Assembly: GCA_018136815.1 (NCBI GenBank)
Contig: CM030943.1
Coordinates: forward strand, 859,975-923,974
Origin: Isochrysis galbana
Lineage: Eukaryota; Haptophyta; Isochrysidales; Isochrysidaceae
Length of the DNA: 64,000 nt
Direction: 5' to 3'
Of the stretch, positions 1 through 10,697 are shown piece by piece; the first letter of the stretch is position 1; each line of letters opens with the position of its first letter. The notes under the pieces were generated by a model that saw nothing but the letters and a program-made list of their open reading frames with translations, did not search any database and was not told where the DNA came from. The position numbers and the translations under genes are program-made.

Positions 1-201
1 ATTTATAGTTATTTATAGTTATTTTGGGGAGTTTTTGTTGTTGTAAGGTGGTTGTCTCCCATTATTTATAGTCTGTGATGTGTCTCGGCACCAACCCTTA
101 ATTACAATTACAGTCAACGCCCACCATTCCACCCCCCGCGCCAGTTGTAGAAGCGAGTTACGAGGCCGAGAGTTACCACATTTTCCAAAGAGCTAGGGCT
201 A

Positions 202-285
202 GGGCGGTCAAACAGTGTTTTTTATAAGGGGTGAAAAAATGACCATCTCAGAATTGAGGAAATTTGAGGATTTTTTTGGGAGAAA
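202..285 (+). mobile_element. Solitary terminal inverted repeat of a TA-inserting DNA transposon
   Basis: The sequence starts with GGGCGGTCAAACA directly after a TA dinucleotide (200-201). It continues with a GGGTGAAAAAATGACC-like block and an ATTGAGG block that match, in the same order, the termini of the 34120-37703 interval. No matching inverted end was found nearby, so this is probably a truncated copy or half of an element. TA flanks suggest a Tc1/mariner-type insertion preference; no transposase is visible here. Confidence 0.5.
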
Positions 286-411
286 GTTCCCAATACACCC
301 AACTAGCACATATCCGGGGCCCATTAGGACCCGGACCCCCCCCTTGGGCCCCCACAACAAAACGTAATCAAAAACAAACAAAAGACGCTAAAATCGCAAA
401 AGCTTAAGAAG

Positions 412-517
412 CCCAACTTCGAACCGATGCCGGGCGCGCTGCGTGGCCGTTTTCGACGATCCATCCGGATGAGGGACCCCACCAGATACCACATACGCAT
501 ATCCCACCCGGATGGTC
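412..517 (-). repeat. Dispersed repeat, inverted copy of 56066-56185
   Basis: The reverse complement of this stretch is almost identical to 56066-56185, apart from short internal duplications in the other copy. On the minus strand it reads an open frame containing WIVENGHAAR, which the other copy also encodes. It lies immediately before the integrase remnant and may be part of the same retroelement, but no domain was recognised. Confidence 0.6.
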
Positions 518-1494
518 ACGCCAATCGGGCAGGCCGCGCGCCGAACCCTCGACACGTACCTCCGCGCCTACCATGACCACCTTGGTCACCCAGGTGCGAC
601 AAAGATGTCTACCCTACTTCGTACTCGAGTGTACTGGCCTGGCTTGTCCGCCTCTGTATCGGAATACGTTCGAGAGTGCCACGAATGCACTCTTGGCAAA
701 CCGTTACCGCGACCGCTCGCCCTTCCATCCGGCCTTTCCATCGGTTCCTATCCATTCGACGTCGTCTATTGCGATATTCTTTCGATGGCGCCCTCTCACG
801 ATTTCGTGGCCGGCCGCTCCGGTTTTGATAAGCTGATTTTTTTCGTCGATTCTCTCTCTCGTTGGATTGAAGCTGAGCCTTGCAACGGTAACCCCTTGTC
901 CGCGAAATGTCTAGACGTCTTCATGCGTCTCATCGTATCTCGTTATGGAGTCCCTCGCCAACTTCGGACCGACGCCGGCTCGAATCTTTGCTCTCGATTA
1001 GTTGACCTAATTCTCAAAGCGACCGGCACGGACTTGAGCACTACTGAAGCCTATCGCCACGAAGGCGTAGGGCTAGTGGAAAGAGCTCAACAAACTCTCC
1101 TCACGATGACTCGAGTCTCCAATGAAGGCGGCGCCCATTGGGTCGATCACCTTCCGTTTCTCCTCATGTCTATGCGAGCGACCGCCGGTCGCGTCGTACC
1201 CAAGTCACCCGCGGCTATCTTGTTTGGCGGTCGGGAGTCGGGAGCTTCGTCTTCCAGCTCAACTTGCTGACCCTGCTCCTGTTCTCGAGTTGCTTCCATC
1301 TCGACCTCCATGCGATGCTGTCACCTACGCCACCGAGCTCAATAAGAAGCTTCTCGAGTCGTGGCGCTCCGCCCTCGAAAGTACTCAAGAAGCCCAACGT
1401 GAATCGATGCGCTCCGCCTCTCAAAAGTCTAAACTCGGTGTCACCTTCAAACCAGGAGACAGAGTTTGTCGTCGAATCCCTGGCCACGCCATGG
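512..1494 (+). pseudogene. Ty3/gypsy-type retrotransposon integrase, frameshifted remnant
   Basis: The first 250 residues hold an HHCC zinc-binding module (H-x3-H in YHDHLGHPG, then CHEC). An integrase core follows, with DDE candidates in the YCDIL region, in RTDAGSN and in the GLVERAQQ region. Near position 1245 the reading frame shifts by one: the frame that starts at 512 runs into serine codons and stops, while the next frame continues with LPAQLADPAPVLEL and a GDRVCRRIPG stretch typical of the region after the core. Reverse transcriptase, protease and gag are absent, so this is a 5'-truncated, broken copy. After about 1494 the sequence belongs to a LINE. In full elements the integrase inserts cDNA into chromosomes; this one should be inactive. 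Confidence 0.8.
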
Positions 1495-1966
1495 GTAGGC
1501 AACCCAAGAAAAGGATAGATTTAGACGAGCTAAGACCCGCATTTCACATAAGCGACAAAGGCAGGCTCAAACCCAGCGAGGAGCTAGCCAAGCTAGCCGC
1601 CAAACTGGGAATCGAGCACGCTGTCCAAGAGACCGTGCAAGGTGAGGAGGACGAATGAATCACATAGGCAACCGATAAGAGAGGACACCACTAGAGGCAA
1701 CGCAGCCCAGACGGGACCCAACCACCAAAACACGGCCGGGAAGACAAGACACACGCGAGAGCAAGACCAAAAGGCCCGCCCAAACCCCACACTCCAAACC
1801 AGACCTCATGTAGTGCACAGAGGTCGGACCCCGGAAACCAAAGAAAAAGGAAAGAAGGGGGGCAGGCGAGGAGGTGGAGGGAAGGGAGGTAAGGGCGATG
1901 GGAATAGAGCTGGAAAGCCCGGTAGACGGTAGGTGTGTAGCCCTGAATCTTCAGATTTTTTTTAAA
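1495..1966 (+). mobile_element. LINE 3' end (ORF2 C-terminus and 3' UTR)
   Basis: The first 160 bases encode a C-terminal peptide (RIDLDELRPAFH...GRLKPSEELAKLAAKLGIEHAV) that matches, residue for residue in spacing, the end of the LINE at 16611-17535 (RIHMNDLRPVF...GGLKPSAELVELASKLRIAHAV). The 3' UTR follows, with the family block GGTCGGACCCCGGAAACC and the terminal GTGTGTAGCCCTGAATCTTC followed by a T run. It is joined in frame to the gypsy remnant, making one continuous but artificial open reading frame. No clear target-site duplication was seen. Confidence 0.75.
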
Positions 1967-3304
1967 CTTAGTTGGGGGCCTCTGCCATAAGGCATAAGGC
2001 ATGCCCATGGAGGATGTAGCAGTGTGGTCGTGGTGGTGGAGTGGTGGAGTCTGCAGCCTGCCTCCACCCATGGGGGTGGCCAGCATGGCTGCCTTGCTGG
2101 GTGTGGCCGAGGCCACGGGCCGCGAGGTGCGACCGGGGTCGCACACTGCTAGTACCAGGGCTAGTGAGAGTAGTGGTACTAATGCTCAGCTATATTATTA
2201 TTATTAATAATTAGTATGCTACGTGCTACGTGTAGTAAGTAGTAAGTAGTGGTTCCACTAGCCGCGAGTGCGGTAAGACTATTAGAAGGTTTTTTATTCG
2301 ACTTCCTCTTCTCTCCTCCTCGTCCTCTTCTCGTTTGTTTTTTTTTCGAGGCGGTGTGCGACTTGCTTCCAGAAAGGCTTTCATTCGGTATGATTGCGAG
2401 GGCCGTGCACCCCTCCCAAGCCGAGTGCGAGGAGAAGGTAGTCTCGCTTGTTGTTTTTGTCATTAATTTACTTCACGTCGTAAAAATGTAGATATATAGA
2501 TATGCAGGGATGTATAGCTCATCGGTAATGCCGGTAACATGATCGTAATACGTATTATGTGCTAATATAAGAAGTATTTCGTAGTAGTAGTATGTAGTAT
2601 TAGCAGTAATTAGTAATGGCACTTGTGAACAGCACGTCCTTAGTGATATTGGAGATTGGATCTGTCGTGTTCATGCGATAGGCTTGCTGATGGTTTCCGT
2701 ATCAAATAACAAGCTGTAATGCTAATTGTTACTAATAATCCACACCAACCTATCCAAAACCCATACGTATGGCAGCTCTGGCCGCCGCCGCAACGCACAA
2801 CCATGCACCAAGCTACTCGACAGTTAAGTAGTGCCTAGAGTAGTGCGGCGGCGCGCAGGCTACACATCCGCGCCATTCATGCACGCCACCGGCAAGATGG
2901 AGTGGACCTGGTACTACCTATGTGCGCCAGCCGACACCGACGCGGAGGCCGACATGGCCGCTCGAACGGGGGCCTCACCTGGCGGGCAACTGAGCAAACT
3001 GGCTTCCACGATTTCCGTTGTAGGAGCCGAGCGATAGCGCTCTTGGGCGAGCCAGCTTTGTTTGGAAATCGGCCCAGCGCCGGAAAGCTGGCGCAAGGCA
3101 TCGCCGAATCTCCCGCCCTTCTGCACGTTGGCGTGGACAAATCTACACGCAGGTGGCGCAGACAGGGGGAAATGGTCAAAGGCAACCAAATTCCGGGAAA
3201 CCATTTCATCCTTAGCTGCGGAACTTAAGTGCAACACGTGATCGCGACCCCTGCTCTGAAGGAGATCATCATTGGGACCTGACTCCCGATCAAATTCCGT
3301 CGAC
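1967..3304. other. Intergenic, no supported gene
   Basis: AT-richer sequence with TAGTAG/TAATTA-type simple repeats around 2190-2240 and 2580-2620. A GGTAAGACTATTAGAAGG block at 2272-2289 is a weak match, on the minus strand, to the LINE 5'-end motif found at 9762, 40286, 50260 and 62748. Open frames at 2830-3340 have no recognisable domain and lie downstream of the DGDG synthase stop; they are probably its 3' flank. Confidence 0.5.
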
Positions 3305-4903
3305 TCAGAAGCGAAGGTGAGAGAGGCACCGCTCTGCACTCGCGCACCTCGTGGTGTGATCCCCGATGGTCGGCAGCATGTCGGTTAGGGTACAATTGCT
3401 CACCGCTTCTAGGAAGCGGTCAGTCGCACCCTCCCACGAAAGGGCCCGGCGCTCCTCCGGCGAGAGCGGCGTAGGCTCGGCTGTGAGCGCATACTCCAAC
3501 TTCTCCAGGAATTCGCGCGGGGTATCGTAGATGAGTGTGTTGCGGAAGTGCATGAAGAACTCGTTGGACGGATGGCGTTGCAGGACGACGAACTTGCCCA
3601 TCGCGAGCGCCTCAGCAGTAGTTGTTGAGAGGACCTCGGATTGCGATGGGTTGACGAAGGCCTTGTAGTGCCTCAGATGCGGGCTAGAGTGGTCGGTTGC
3701 CTTGAAGAAAGAGACGTCCACCCCGCTCCGCTTCACCTCCGCTTTCACATCCTCAAGGTCCTCGCCGCCCCCATATATGTCAATGTGGGTTAGCGGTAGC
3801 CCGAGCGATTTTTGCAGCTGCAAGTAGTCGAGGAGCAGGCGATGGCCCTTGGCCCAGAGCACCTTGCCCAGAAAGTATGCGCCAGAGCGACGCTGCAATG
3901 ATAGGCGTGTAGCCCGTCGACCGATATCGAGAAACTCAGCGCGGACCCCGTGCACGTTGCACACGACTGCTCGTGGAAGCGGCTGGATGGTGTCGGAGAG
4001 CTTGATGACCTTGTCACAGTAGGCGCCACACATCCACACATTCAATTTTTGCAAGACGGCAGCGTACGCCGAGCCCAGATACATCTTTGCGTAGTAGATG
4101 TAGTTAGTGTGCACGACACCCACGACGAGCTTGAAGCGGTGCCGCCAATTGGCGCCAGAATGGTACCAATTCAGATGCTCCGGTTCCTCCAACACACAGA
4201 TATCGCACTCGTCATCGGAGAAGACGCGCGTGATGTCACCCAGAGGAAGAATTGAGCCGCGATCTAGATCGTAACGCGCGGGGTAGAATCGAAGCTTGAA
4301 ATCGGCCTTGACTCCGCCACGATCTTGAAGCCAGCCACGGATGTGCCGCTCTTGCTCCTCTGGCCTAGAGAATTGCATCTTGCCGGGGAAGATGAGAGCC
4401 TGCTCTCGGGGGTGGAGCCATGGCACGGAGAGCGTGACGCGTTTGCCTGTCTTCGCTAAGTAGGCTGCGCGCAGGAGCGGGTTGATAGCAGTGCCCGTCA
4501 TCCACGGCAGCGCCGCTGTGGTGACAATGGCAATGTGGAAGTCCTCCATATTGATCACCTGGCTACGTATGCTGCTGAGATCGCCCCGCTTGTCTGCTCG
4601 CGCCCTGGCATGCTGGACGGCTGCGCCGGTTGCGAGGAGCAGAAGTGCGGGGTGCGCGCGTCTGAGCCAGCGGACAACCGTGCGTGTGGCACCACGAGTC
4701 CTGTTGACCAGGCTGAGCTCTGTCCTCTGCGCTCGCAGAGATGGTGGCTCGAGAGGCCCTCCTGGTGGGCGGTGAGGGCTCTGCGTGCTGGGCCGCGCGT
4801 CGTCGCGGCGCGAGCTGGCGGTGAAGGGCAGCTTGGCTGAGTGCACCCCGCACAGCACGAGCAGCACGAGCTGAAGGAGCATGACGCCTGGGGCGGCCGG
4901 CAT
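3305..4903 (-). CDS. DGD1: Digalactosyldiacylglycerol synthase, plastid-targeted
   Basis: GT4-family enzyme that adds galactose to monogalactosyldiacylglycerol to make DGDG, the main bilayer lipid of plastid envelopes and thylakoids. The single exon encodes about 532 residues. Diagnostic blocks in order are IVTTAALPWMTGTAINPLLRA, VTLSVPWLHP, a PEEQERHIRGWL segment, LEEPEHLNWYHSG, VVGVVHTNYI, VCNVHGVRAEFLDIG, and a C-terminal nucleotide-sugar half with PSQSEVLSTTTAEALAMGK. The start at 4903 is preferred because it places a hydrophobic leader (VMLLQLVLLVLCGVHSA) right after the N-terminus, followed by a basic Ser/Arg-rich stretch: a signal-plus-transit arrangement expected for a secondary plastid. 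The open frame extends upstream to 5299, but that part is low-complexity Arg/Glu from a GA repeat and is probably 5' UTR. Targeting is inferred; the enzyme identity is firm. Confidence 0.92.
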   Translation of the reverse strand: MPAAPGVMLLQLVLLVLCGVHSAKLPFTASSRRDDARPSTQSPHRPPGGPLEPPSLRAQRTELSLVNRTRGATRTVVRWLRRAHPALLLLATGAAVQHARARADKRGDLSSIRSQVINMEDFHIAIVTTAALPWMTGTAINPLLRAAYLAKTGKRVTLSVPWLHPREQALIFPGKMQFSRPEEQERHIRGWLQDRGGVKADFKLRFYPARYDLDRGSILPLGDITRVFSDDECDICVLEEPEHLNWYHSGANWRHRFKLVVGVVHTNYIYYAKMYLGSAYAAVLQKLNVWMCGAYCDKVIKLSDTIQPLPRAVVCNVHGVRAEFLDIGRRATRLSLQRRSGAYFLGKVLWAKGHRLLLDYLQLQKSLGLPLTHIDIYGGGEDLEDVKAEVKRSGVDVSFFKATDHSSPHLRHYKAFVNPSQSEVLSTTTAEALAMGKFVVLQRHPSNEFFMHFRNTLIYDTPREFLEKLEYALTAEPTPLSPEERRALSWEGATDRFLEAVSNCTLTDMLPTIGDHTTRCASAERCLSHLRF

Positions 4904-4924
4904 GCGGCGCAAGCTCGAGCCCGC

Positions 4925-5075
4925 GAGTTTCAGTCTCCTTCTGTTCTCTCTGCTGCTTCCTTCACTTTCCCTCTCGGTCTCCCTCTCCCTCCCTCTACTC
5001 TGTTCTCTCTCTCTCGCCCCCCCCCCCTCTCGCTCTCTCGCTCTCTCTCTCCTCTTCTCTTGCTCGCTCGCACTC
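4925..5075. promoter_or_regulatory. CT/GA microsatellite upstream of the DGDG synthase start
   Basis: About 150 bases of nearly pure pyrimidine on the plus strand (CTCTCTC units broken by a C run near 5020). It lies directly upstream of the minus-strand start codon, so the sense transcript or promoter is GA-rich. Similar tracts sit next to the starts of SIN3, the 53213 gene and the trehalose synthase. A promoter role is inferred from position only. Confidence 0.45.
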
Positions 5076-5402
5076 TTTCGCTTCCTCTTGGCCGACTTCC
5101 CTGTAGAGAGGGGTGCGACAGCCATAATACTGCGAGAGCGAGAGGAAGAGCAGCAAGCCGAGGAGAAAGAGAAGACCACCCTTTTCATCACGAATCTAGT
5201 GGAGCAGTAGAAGATAACTCCTACACCCACGAGCGAGCGAGAGCGTCCCCTCTCAGATGCTAATGGCGCATGTTGTAATCTACCGGCTCTCCAGTTCAAT
5301 TTTGTAGTTGTGAGGCGGAGCTGGGGCGCAATGGGGGGGGAGTGACGAAGTTTCCCCTCGCGCCCAACAACCGTGCATCAAAGACTGTGAAGCTGTGAAG
5401 GA

Positions 5403-5576
5403 CCTAGATGGGAAGTACGTATTCACCGTATTTGTACGTATGTATTTGGCTGTATTCGAAGCGCGTCCTGGGTTGAAGGCCTCGAATGTATTTGAAATGT
5501 ATTTGTATTTGGCCGGAGGCCAAATACATGTGTTTGGCCGTCTTTGCAGACCCCAGGACCGTATTTCCCATCTAGG
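5403..5576. mobile_element. 174-bp inverted-repeat transposon (MITE), hAT-like target duplication
   Basis: The ends are inverted repeats, CCTAGATGGGAAGTACG at the left and CCGTATTTCCCATCTAGG at the right. They are flanked by a perfect 8-bp direct duplication GTGAAGGA at 5395-5402 and 5577-5584. The interior is filled with GTATTTG/TATTTGGC words in both orientations and a central near-palindrome TATTTGGCCGGAGGCCAAATA. It has no coding capacity. An 8-bp duplication is typical of the hAT superfamily, so it would need a transposase supplied in trans. Confidence 0.8.
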
Positions 5577-5584
5577 GTGAAGGA

Positions 5585-6703
5585 GTGCGAGTTCGGTGTG
5601 GTGTGTGAGTGCAAAGAGTGGGAATGGGGAATGGGAATGGACGCAAGTATGACTAGACGGAGGCATGGAGAAATCAGGGTTGCTACTAAGCGCGGGCGGA
5701 ACCGGGAACCGGGGCGGGATGCGGGATGGGACGAGACGGACGAGGGAGGGGGGAGGGGTGCCCGGCCCGGCGTTGACCTCTCCCGAGCTCCCGAGCTCCC
5801 GAGTGCTCGGACGCGAGCTGTGTGACGGCAAGAGGAGACATGGGGTGGGAGCGGCAGCAATAGAACAGACAAAGATCAAAGATCGCGGCGAAATACGAAG
5901 AAAGAATTGCGTACCAACACGACACCAAGACCAAGGACAAACATAAACGAGCCGTTTACCGTTTACCCCAGTCAAAGGGGGAAGAACTGACGAAAGACGA
6001 AAGAACGAGGGGCGAGAAATGGAGACGGGCGAGAAGGAAATGAAGGGAGGTCAGGTTTACCTGTTCTTGTGTTTAGTGTTTAGACAGACTGTTTAGTGTT
6101 TAGGCGTAAATCTCCTCCGCTGAGGGAGAAGACTTCAGACTTCGAGAAGACTTGCTTCGCTCGCTGCTGGTGGTGGTGGTTGTCTTTCCACTATGCTACC
6201 CGCTGTGACGGCTCAGCAATTGGGCTGTTAAACTCGTTTCCGTTTTTGCCTGCATCTTCTGCACGTGCGCGACTGTTGGCGAGGGGGGGTTAGAGGCTCT
6301 AGTAGAGGGCCAAATGCCAGCTGTGAGAGTGAGAGTTGTATTTTGTACTCAACATGGATGTTGCCCAATGTTCTCCAGTGCTCGAAGCTTGGACCCTGGG
6401 AACACCACAGCTTTATGGGGTACTGAATCTTGTACACTAGTCAGCATAAGTATATCCAACAAAGCAGTACACAGTGCATCAAGCACGATTTTTTTTTCAC
6501 ATCAAGAGAAGGAGTGAAGAGGAACAGGAAAAGGGGATACGTAACAATGTCGTTAGAAGTCCCCCTGGTGCTCCTACAAGTTCAAGTGAAATAAGCAGGA
6601 AAGCCCGCAGGACGCCATGAAGCAGGCCAGGAGGACATCGGCATAATCATAAGCGATGACGATGAGTTTCGGCAGCTTCATATTCCAATCAATGCCGTGC
6701 GCC
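5585..6703. other. Intergenic, no supported gene
   Basis: GC-rich, G-run-containing sequence around 5700-5820 and unremarkable sequence up to the end of the sphingosine-phosphate lyase gene at 6704. Open frames here have no recognisable domains and biased composition. Confidence 0.5.
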
Positions 6704-8571
6704 TCAAGCGGGAGTCATAAGATCATCTCCGTCTGGACAGGCCGTCATTGTGTCAAGATACACTTTCGTAGTGTCTTCTAAGAAGCCTGCCGGCAGCGAG
6801 GCGGCCATGCCGTAAATGCCCGCGTTCCCTCCGCGGAACTCGTCGGGGTTCTCGCGCACTTTTGCAACCGCTGCACGTAGATCGGCGACGAAGTGCTCGG
6901 CATTATTAGCCGAAGGCAAAGTGAGCGCCAGATGAATGGCGGCAGGATTTTGCAGAGTGGCAAGCTCCCAACCGCCAATCTGATGCATGCAGTCGCCGAT
7001 GGAATAAACATTCAGTCCTGAGTCTTTCTTCACACCGAAGGCGACTACACACGCATCGGCCCGGCCGATGAGCTCCAGCTCGCCTATAGATGGGATCGCT
7101 GCGGCGATCGCGCGAGCGGCGCTCACAATCCGACGTGTCGAATCTATGTAGCCGGCCTCACCGTGGATCATCATCGCCGCCCAAGTGCCGGCAACGGGTC
7201 CTCCAGGGCGTGAACCCAACATCGTAGGGGTGGCATAGATACCTCCGGACCACTGCGTGGCAAATGTGTACATGTAGTGACGAAGCTCAATGGACCGAAA
7301 AAGCACAACGGATGCCCCTTTGGGCGAGAAGCCGTACTTGTGCGGGTCACACGAGATCGATGTGACACCTTTTACACGAAAATCGAAGGCATGCGGAGAG
7401 GCCAAGCCAGCCTTCTCAATGAAGGGGACAAGGAAACCGCCTAGGCAACAATCCACATGCAGGCCAATTCGATTCGAGATGGCGATCTCCGAGAGCGCCT
7501 CTATCGGGTCAATGGTACCTGTGGCATATTGAGGAGCAGAACCTACAAGTGCAACTGTATTGGAGTCGATCAGTCGTCGGACGTGGCCCAGATCGACGGA
7601 CTGCTCGGGAAAGGTACACCGCGCATGGCGTAGCTCGATGCCAAAATAATGGCAAGCCTGAAGCACGAAAGGGCATGGGTGGAATAGGATTCAGGCATGG
7701 GTGGAATAGGATTTCACGAACGGGATAGGATTGCACATCAGACTCACGCACTTATCTTCTGACGCTGTGGCGTCAGCAATGCGCCATGGGGTGCAACTGG
7801 TCGACAGGTCACTGCTTCTGGGCTGTTTGCTCAAATTTGTGCACCCACCTTGTCAAATGCGGCGTGGGCAGTGAGTGGCACAACAATGTTCGGGTGCGAG
7901 ATGCCCTTTGTTGCTTTGCCCCAGTCTCGGTAAGTCTTCATCGCCATGAGGATGGATTCGGTGCCGCCAGTCGTGAAGGCGCCACAGCTGGACGACGGCC
8001 CAGAGTACATGCGCAGCACCATTGCGATCACCTCTGCATCCATCTGGCGAGTTGCTGGATGCAGTGCTCCATGCAGAGGGTTGAAATAGGCAAACTGACC
8101 GTAGATGCGCCCTATGAGTGCCAAGTAATCCCTTTCGCCAATGTAAACTGCGCCTGTGATCTTACCCTCTTCCCAGTGGCGGCGGTCAAGCTCAGCCCGC
8201 TGGTCCATCAGCGCAATCAACTCGTCGGCTGGCATCCCCATCGCTGGGAGTTGCCTGCGCGGAACTGTGAGGTCTTTGAAGAGGGCCTTTCTCAGGTCAT
8301 TCCGCACCTTTGCCTTCCCCGCCTCTAGCTCACGTCGCACAGGTGGCAGGAGCTTGACATATGGCAGCGCTAGGTCGACTAGCCACTTTGCAATCCCGCC
8401 AGTGCGAGAGATGCGGTGAAGCCGCTGGGCGAGACGGAGGAGTGTAAGAAGCCCAAGCACTAGCTTTACAACTGACCACTGGTCATATTTGCGTAGTCGG
8501 TCAACAACGTATGCACGTGCCGATTCGTCCAGCCTGAATAAGGCTTGCCGTGCTAAAGTCAGAACCATCTG
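6704..8571 (-). CDS. SPL: Sphingosine-1-phosphate lyase
   Basis: Pyridoxal-phosphate enzyme of the ER membrane that cleaves sphingosine-1-phosphate and related long-chain base phosphates to an aldehyde and phosphoethanolamine, the exit step of sphingolipid breakdown. Exons are 7849-8571 and 6704-7657. The 191-bp intron splits no codon, and its GTGGGT and CAG ends are visible on the minus strand. The joined protein is about 559 residues, normal for the family. An N-terminal hydrophobic helix (VVKLVLGLLTLLRLAQRL) is followed by YIGERDYLALIGRIYGQFAYFNPLH, FTTGGTESILMAMKTYRDW, LHVDCCLGGF and the cofactor-lysine motif CDPHKYGFSPKGASV. The start at 8571 follows a plausible 3' splice site (GCTGCTGCAG), so an upstream 5' exon is possible. 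The intron holds two copies of a CATGGGTGGAATAGGATT unit. Confidence 0.92.
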
Positions 8572-9399
8572 CCTCCCGTGATCTGCAGCAGCACAGGTGT
8601 GAGGGCCAGGGAACAGGAAGTGAGACAGCAAGAAAGTGGTGGCACTCCGTATGTGCTGTGTGGATTGGCCTCGTAAGACTGGGAGAGAGCCTCGAGAAAT
8701 GGATGGCGCCTTGTTTGTCGGCAGCGGTTGTATCCACGGGCAGTTGAGTCGGCGGGCCACCAGCCTAGGCAACAAGTTGCCCGAGGGGCCCGCCGCTGCC
8801 GCGTGTCGCTCATCGTGCTACGTGAGGCGAGTTTGGCATCATTGGCTCTCTCCCAGCGAGCGGCTGTGCGAGATTGGGCGTGAAGGTGTGGAGTGCGCGC
8901 ATGCAAATATGGCGCGATTGCGGCCGATCGGGCGGCCAGGCGGCGGGAACGGACCGAGGGGGGCGAGGGCGAGGGAGGGGCGAGAGGGGCGCACCCACCT
9001 ACCTGCGGGGGCTTCCTCGCGGACACGGAGGACACGAGGAAAGGGGCGGCCTCCGCGCCAACTATTGGTACAAACTCCAGTACTGCAGAGGTGGTTCTAA
9101 GTTCTAATGGTAATGGTTTTTACTATGGCGGGAACAGGCGGATGGCCTCGGGCCTCGGATGGTGGCCGCGCTGGCGCGCTGGCGGTGCGGCGGTGCCCAC
9201 CTCCCCGCCTCTGACTGCCCTTGCCCATGTATGGGGCCTAGGAATTCGGTAGTCAGTTGGGCCTGGGGCCAAGCTGGCACGGCTAGCGGCTAGCACGATG
9301 CCAACAACCAACTGCCAACTGCAACTGCCAACTGCCGATTCCAATTGCCAATTGCAATTGCCTCTGCCTCTGCTAACCTCTCTTCTAGCACAAGCGCTC
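8572..9399. other. Intergenic, with simple repeats
   Basis: Upstream flank of the lyase gene. GC-rich low-complexity sequence at 8930-9030, and a run of CAACTGC/CAATTGC words at 9300-9372 that reads like a decayed tandem repeat. No gene recognised. Confidence 0.4.
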
Positions 9400-9762
9400 C
9401 GTATAGCGGATAGACTCGCTTAATCGCGCAAAGGCCACCGCCGCGACTCGCCCACCCACCCGACCCCAGCTCTCGGGCCCGCTGAACACGAACACAGCCA
9501 CATATCCCCCTGACGCAAAAGGACAACACAAGAACCGATAGCCCGATGGCGCAGGAGGAAGTAGAGGAAAAACCCATCGGGGATCGGAGCACACCGTCTG
9601 CTGCAGGAAACCCCATACACCTAGCCCCTAAGTAGCGCACAAGCAAGGGGACGGGCCGCAAGGCAGGTGGAGGGGGGGCGAGAGTAGCGGGCGTGGCTGC
9701 ATAGCTAAGGTGCAGAGTCGGAGAGTCGCGCGCGCGGCGAGACTATTAAGAAGTTTTTTTTT
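9400..9762 (-). mobile_element. LINE 5'-end copy
   Basis: Read on the minus strand it begins AACTTCTTAATAGTCTCGCC, followed by a GCGCGCG stretch, an AGCCACGCCCGC block and TACTTAGGGGCTAGG. These blocks match, in order, the sequences at 40286-40640 and 62748-62900 on the plus strand. Further along, CCTCCTGCGCCATCGGGCTAT matches CCTCCTGCGCCTGCGGGCTAT in the 40286 copy. The 62748 copy leads into a LINE ORF1, so this is taken as the 5' UTR of the same family. Confidence 0.6.
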
Positions 9763-9814
9763 GACCTCTCTTCTCTCTCTCTCTCCCCTCTCCCCCCCAT
9801 GCCCAGGCATAGAT

Positions 9815-9895
9815 GGGGCGGTCAATCAGTGATTCATAACTACTGACATGTGGGGGGCTGCATTTTTGACCGTTCGAGAAGACGGGGGCGCCAGA
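9815..9895 (+). mobile_element. Degenerate transposon terminus (GGGCGGTCAA type)
   Basis: GGGGCGGTCAATCAGTG, followed about 40 bases later by a CATTTTTGACCGT block, matches the reverse complement of 35500-35568. It therefore belongs to the same TA-flanked inverted-repeat family as 202-285 and 34120-37703. The flanking TA is not preserved here and no partner end is visible. Confidence 0.4.
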
Positions 9896-9899
9896 GCCA

Positions 9900-10697
9900 G
9901 GAGGGAAGGGCCGCGGCTCGCCGCTCGCCGCGGCCACTCGCTTCGGCGAGGAGAGATTAGCGCTCCTGGGCCCCTATTCACGAGTGCCCCCCCCCCCCCC
10001 CTGCGTTGCTTTTACCCGAAAGGGGTTTTCCCCCAGCGTGGAGCGTGGACTCCAGGAGAGGACGTGCTGGGGTGCACTGGGGGGAGGACAAAGCTATCGG
10101 GGGGAGGGGGCAGTGCCCCCTCCCCCGGTAGCACTCGGACACCTGGCTCGTCAGGCATGGCGGGATTCCGGGACGGAAAAGTTGTGTCCAATTAGCTAGT
10201 GGGGTTGGCTAGGATATAACATTAATTATTTTATTATTATTATGGGGCGGTGGCGGTGGGTGGTAGGGGGTGCTATTCGTTGTTAGCGCGGGGAGGCACT
10301 TGCCAGGGCAATAGAAATGGCAGGGGTTGGGGAGCATCCTTGGACACTCAGTGGAGAAGGAGAGGTGGAAAGTAGTAGTTTGAAATCCCATGGCCGATGG
10401 CCATGGCTACTTCTCAAATGTAGTGTTTGATCCAGCTAATTCTTTGACTCTTGACTCTCCCGCCTCGTTTCCTTTCTTGTGTGTGCCTTGTGCGTGGGTT
10501 TCATTTAAGCACTCGCAGATGAAGCAAGTGGCTTAGTTCTGGCCTCCAATGCTGCACTTGCCTCCCGTGCTGCTTCTTGGGGCTGACGACAACATGCCAA
10601 TATTCCGCCGGTGCTGACATGTTCATTTGTCGGGCACCGTAGTTCACATAGCTGAAGCTTCAAGCACGTTTACACTTGATGAGTCGTGGGGTGGATG
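9900..10697. other. Intergenic, downstream flank of NUP96
   Basis: Contains a C run at about 9987-10001, a GGGGGAGG-rich patch near 10080-10130 and a TTATTATTATTATT patch near 10225-10240. No gene recognised; the last 200 bases are probably the NUP96 3' UTR. Confidence 0.4.

Noticed and set aside
4904-5299. N-terminal extension of the DGDG synthase
   Set aside because: Arg/Glu repeats from a GA microsatellite; it would bury the hydrophobic leader in the middle of the protein.
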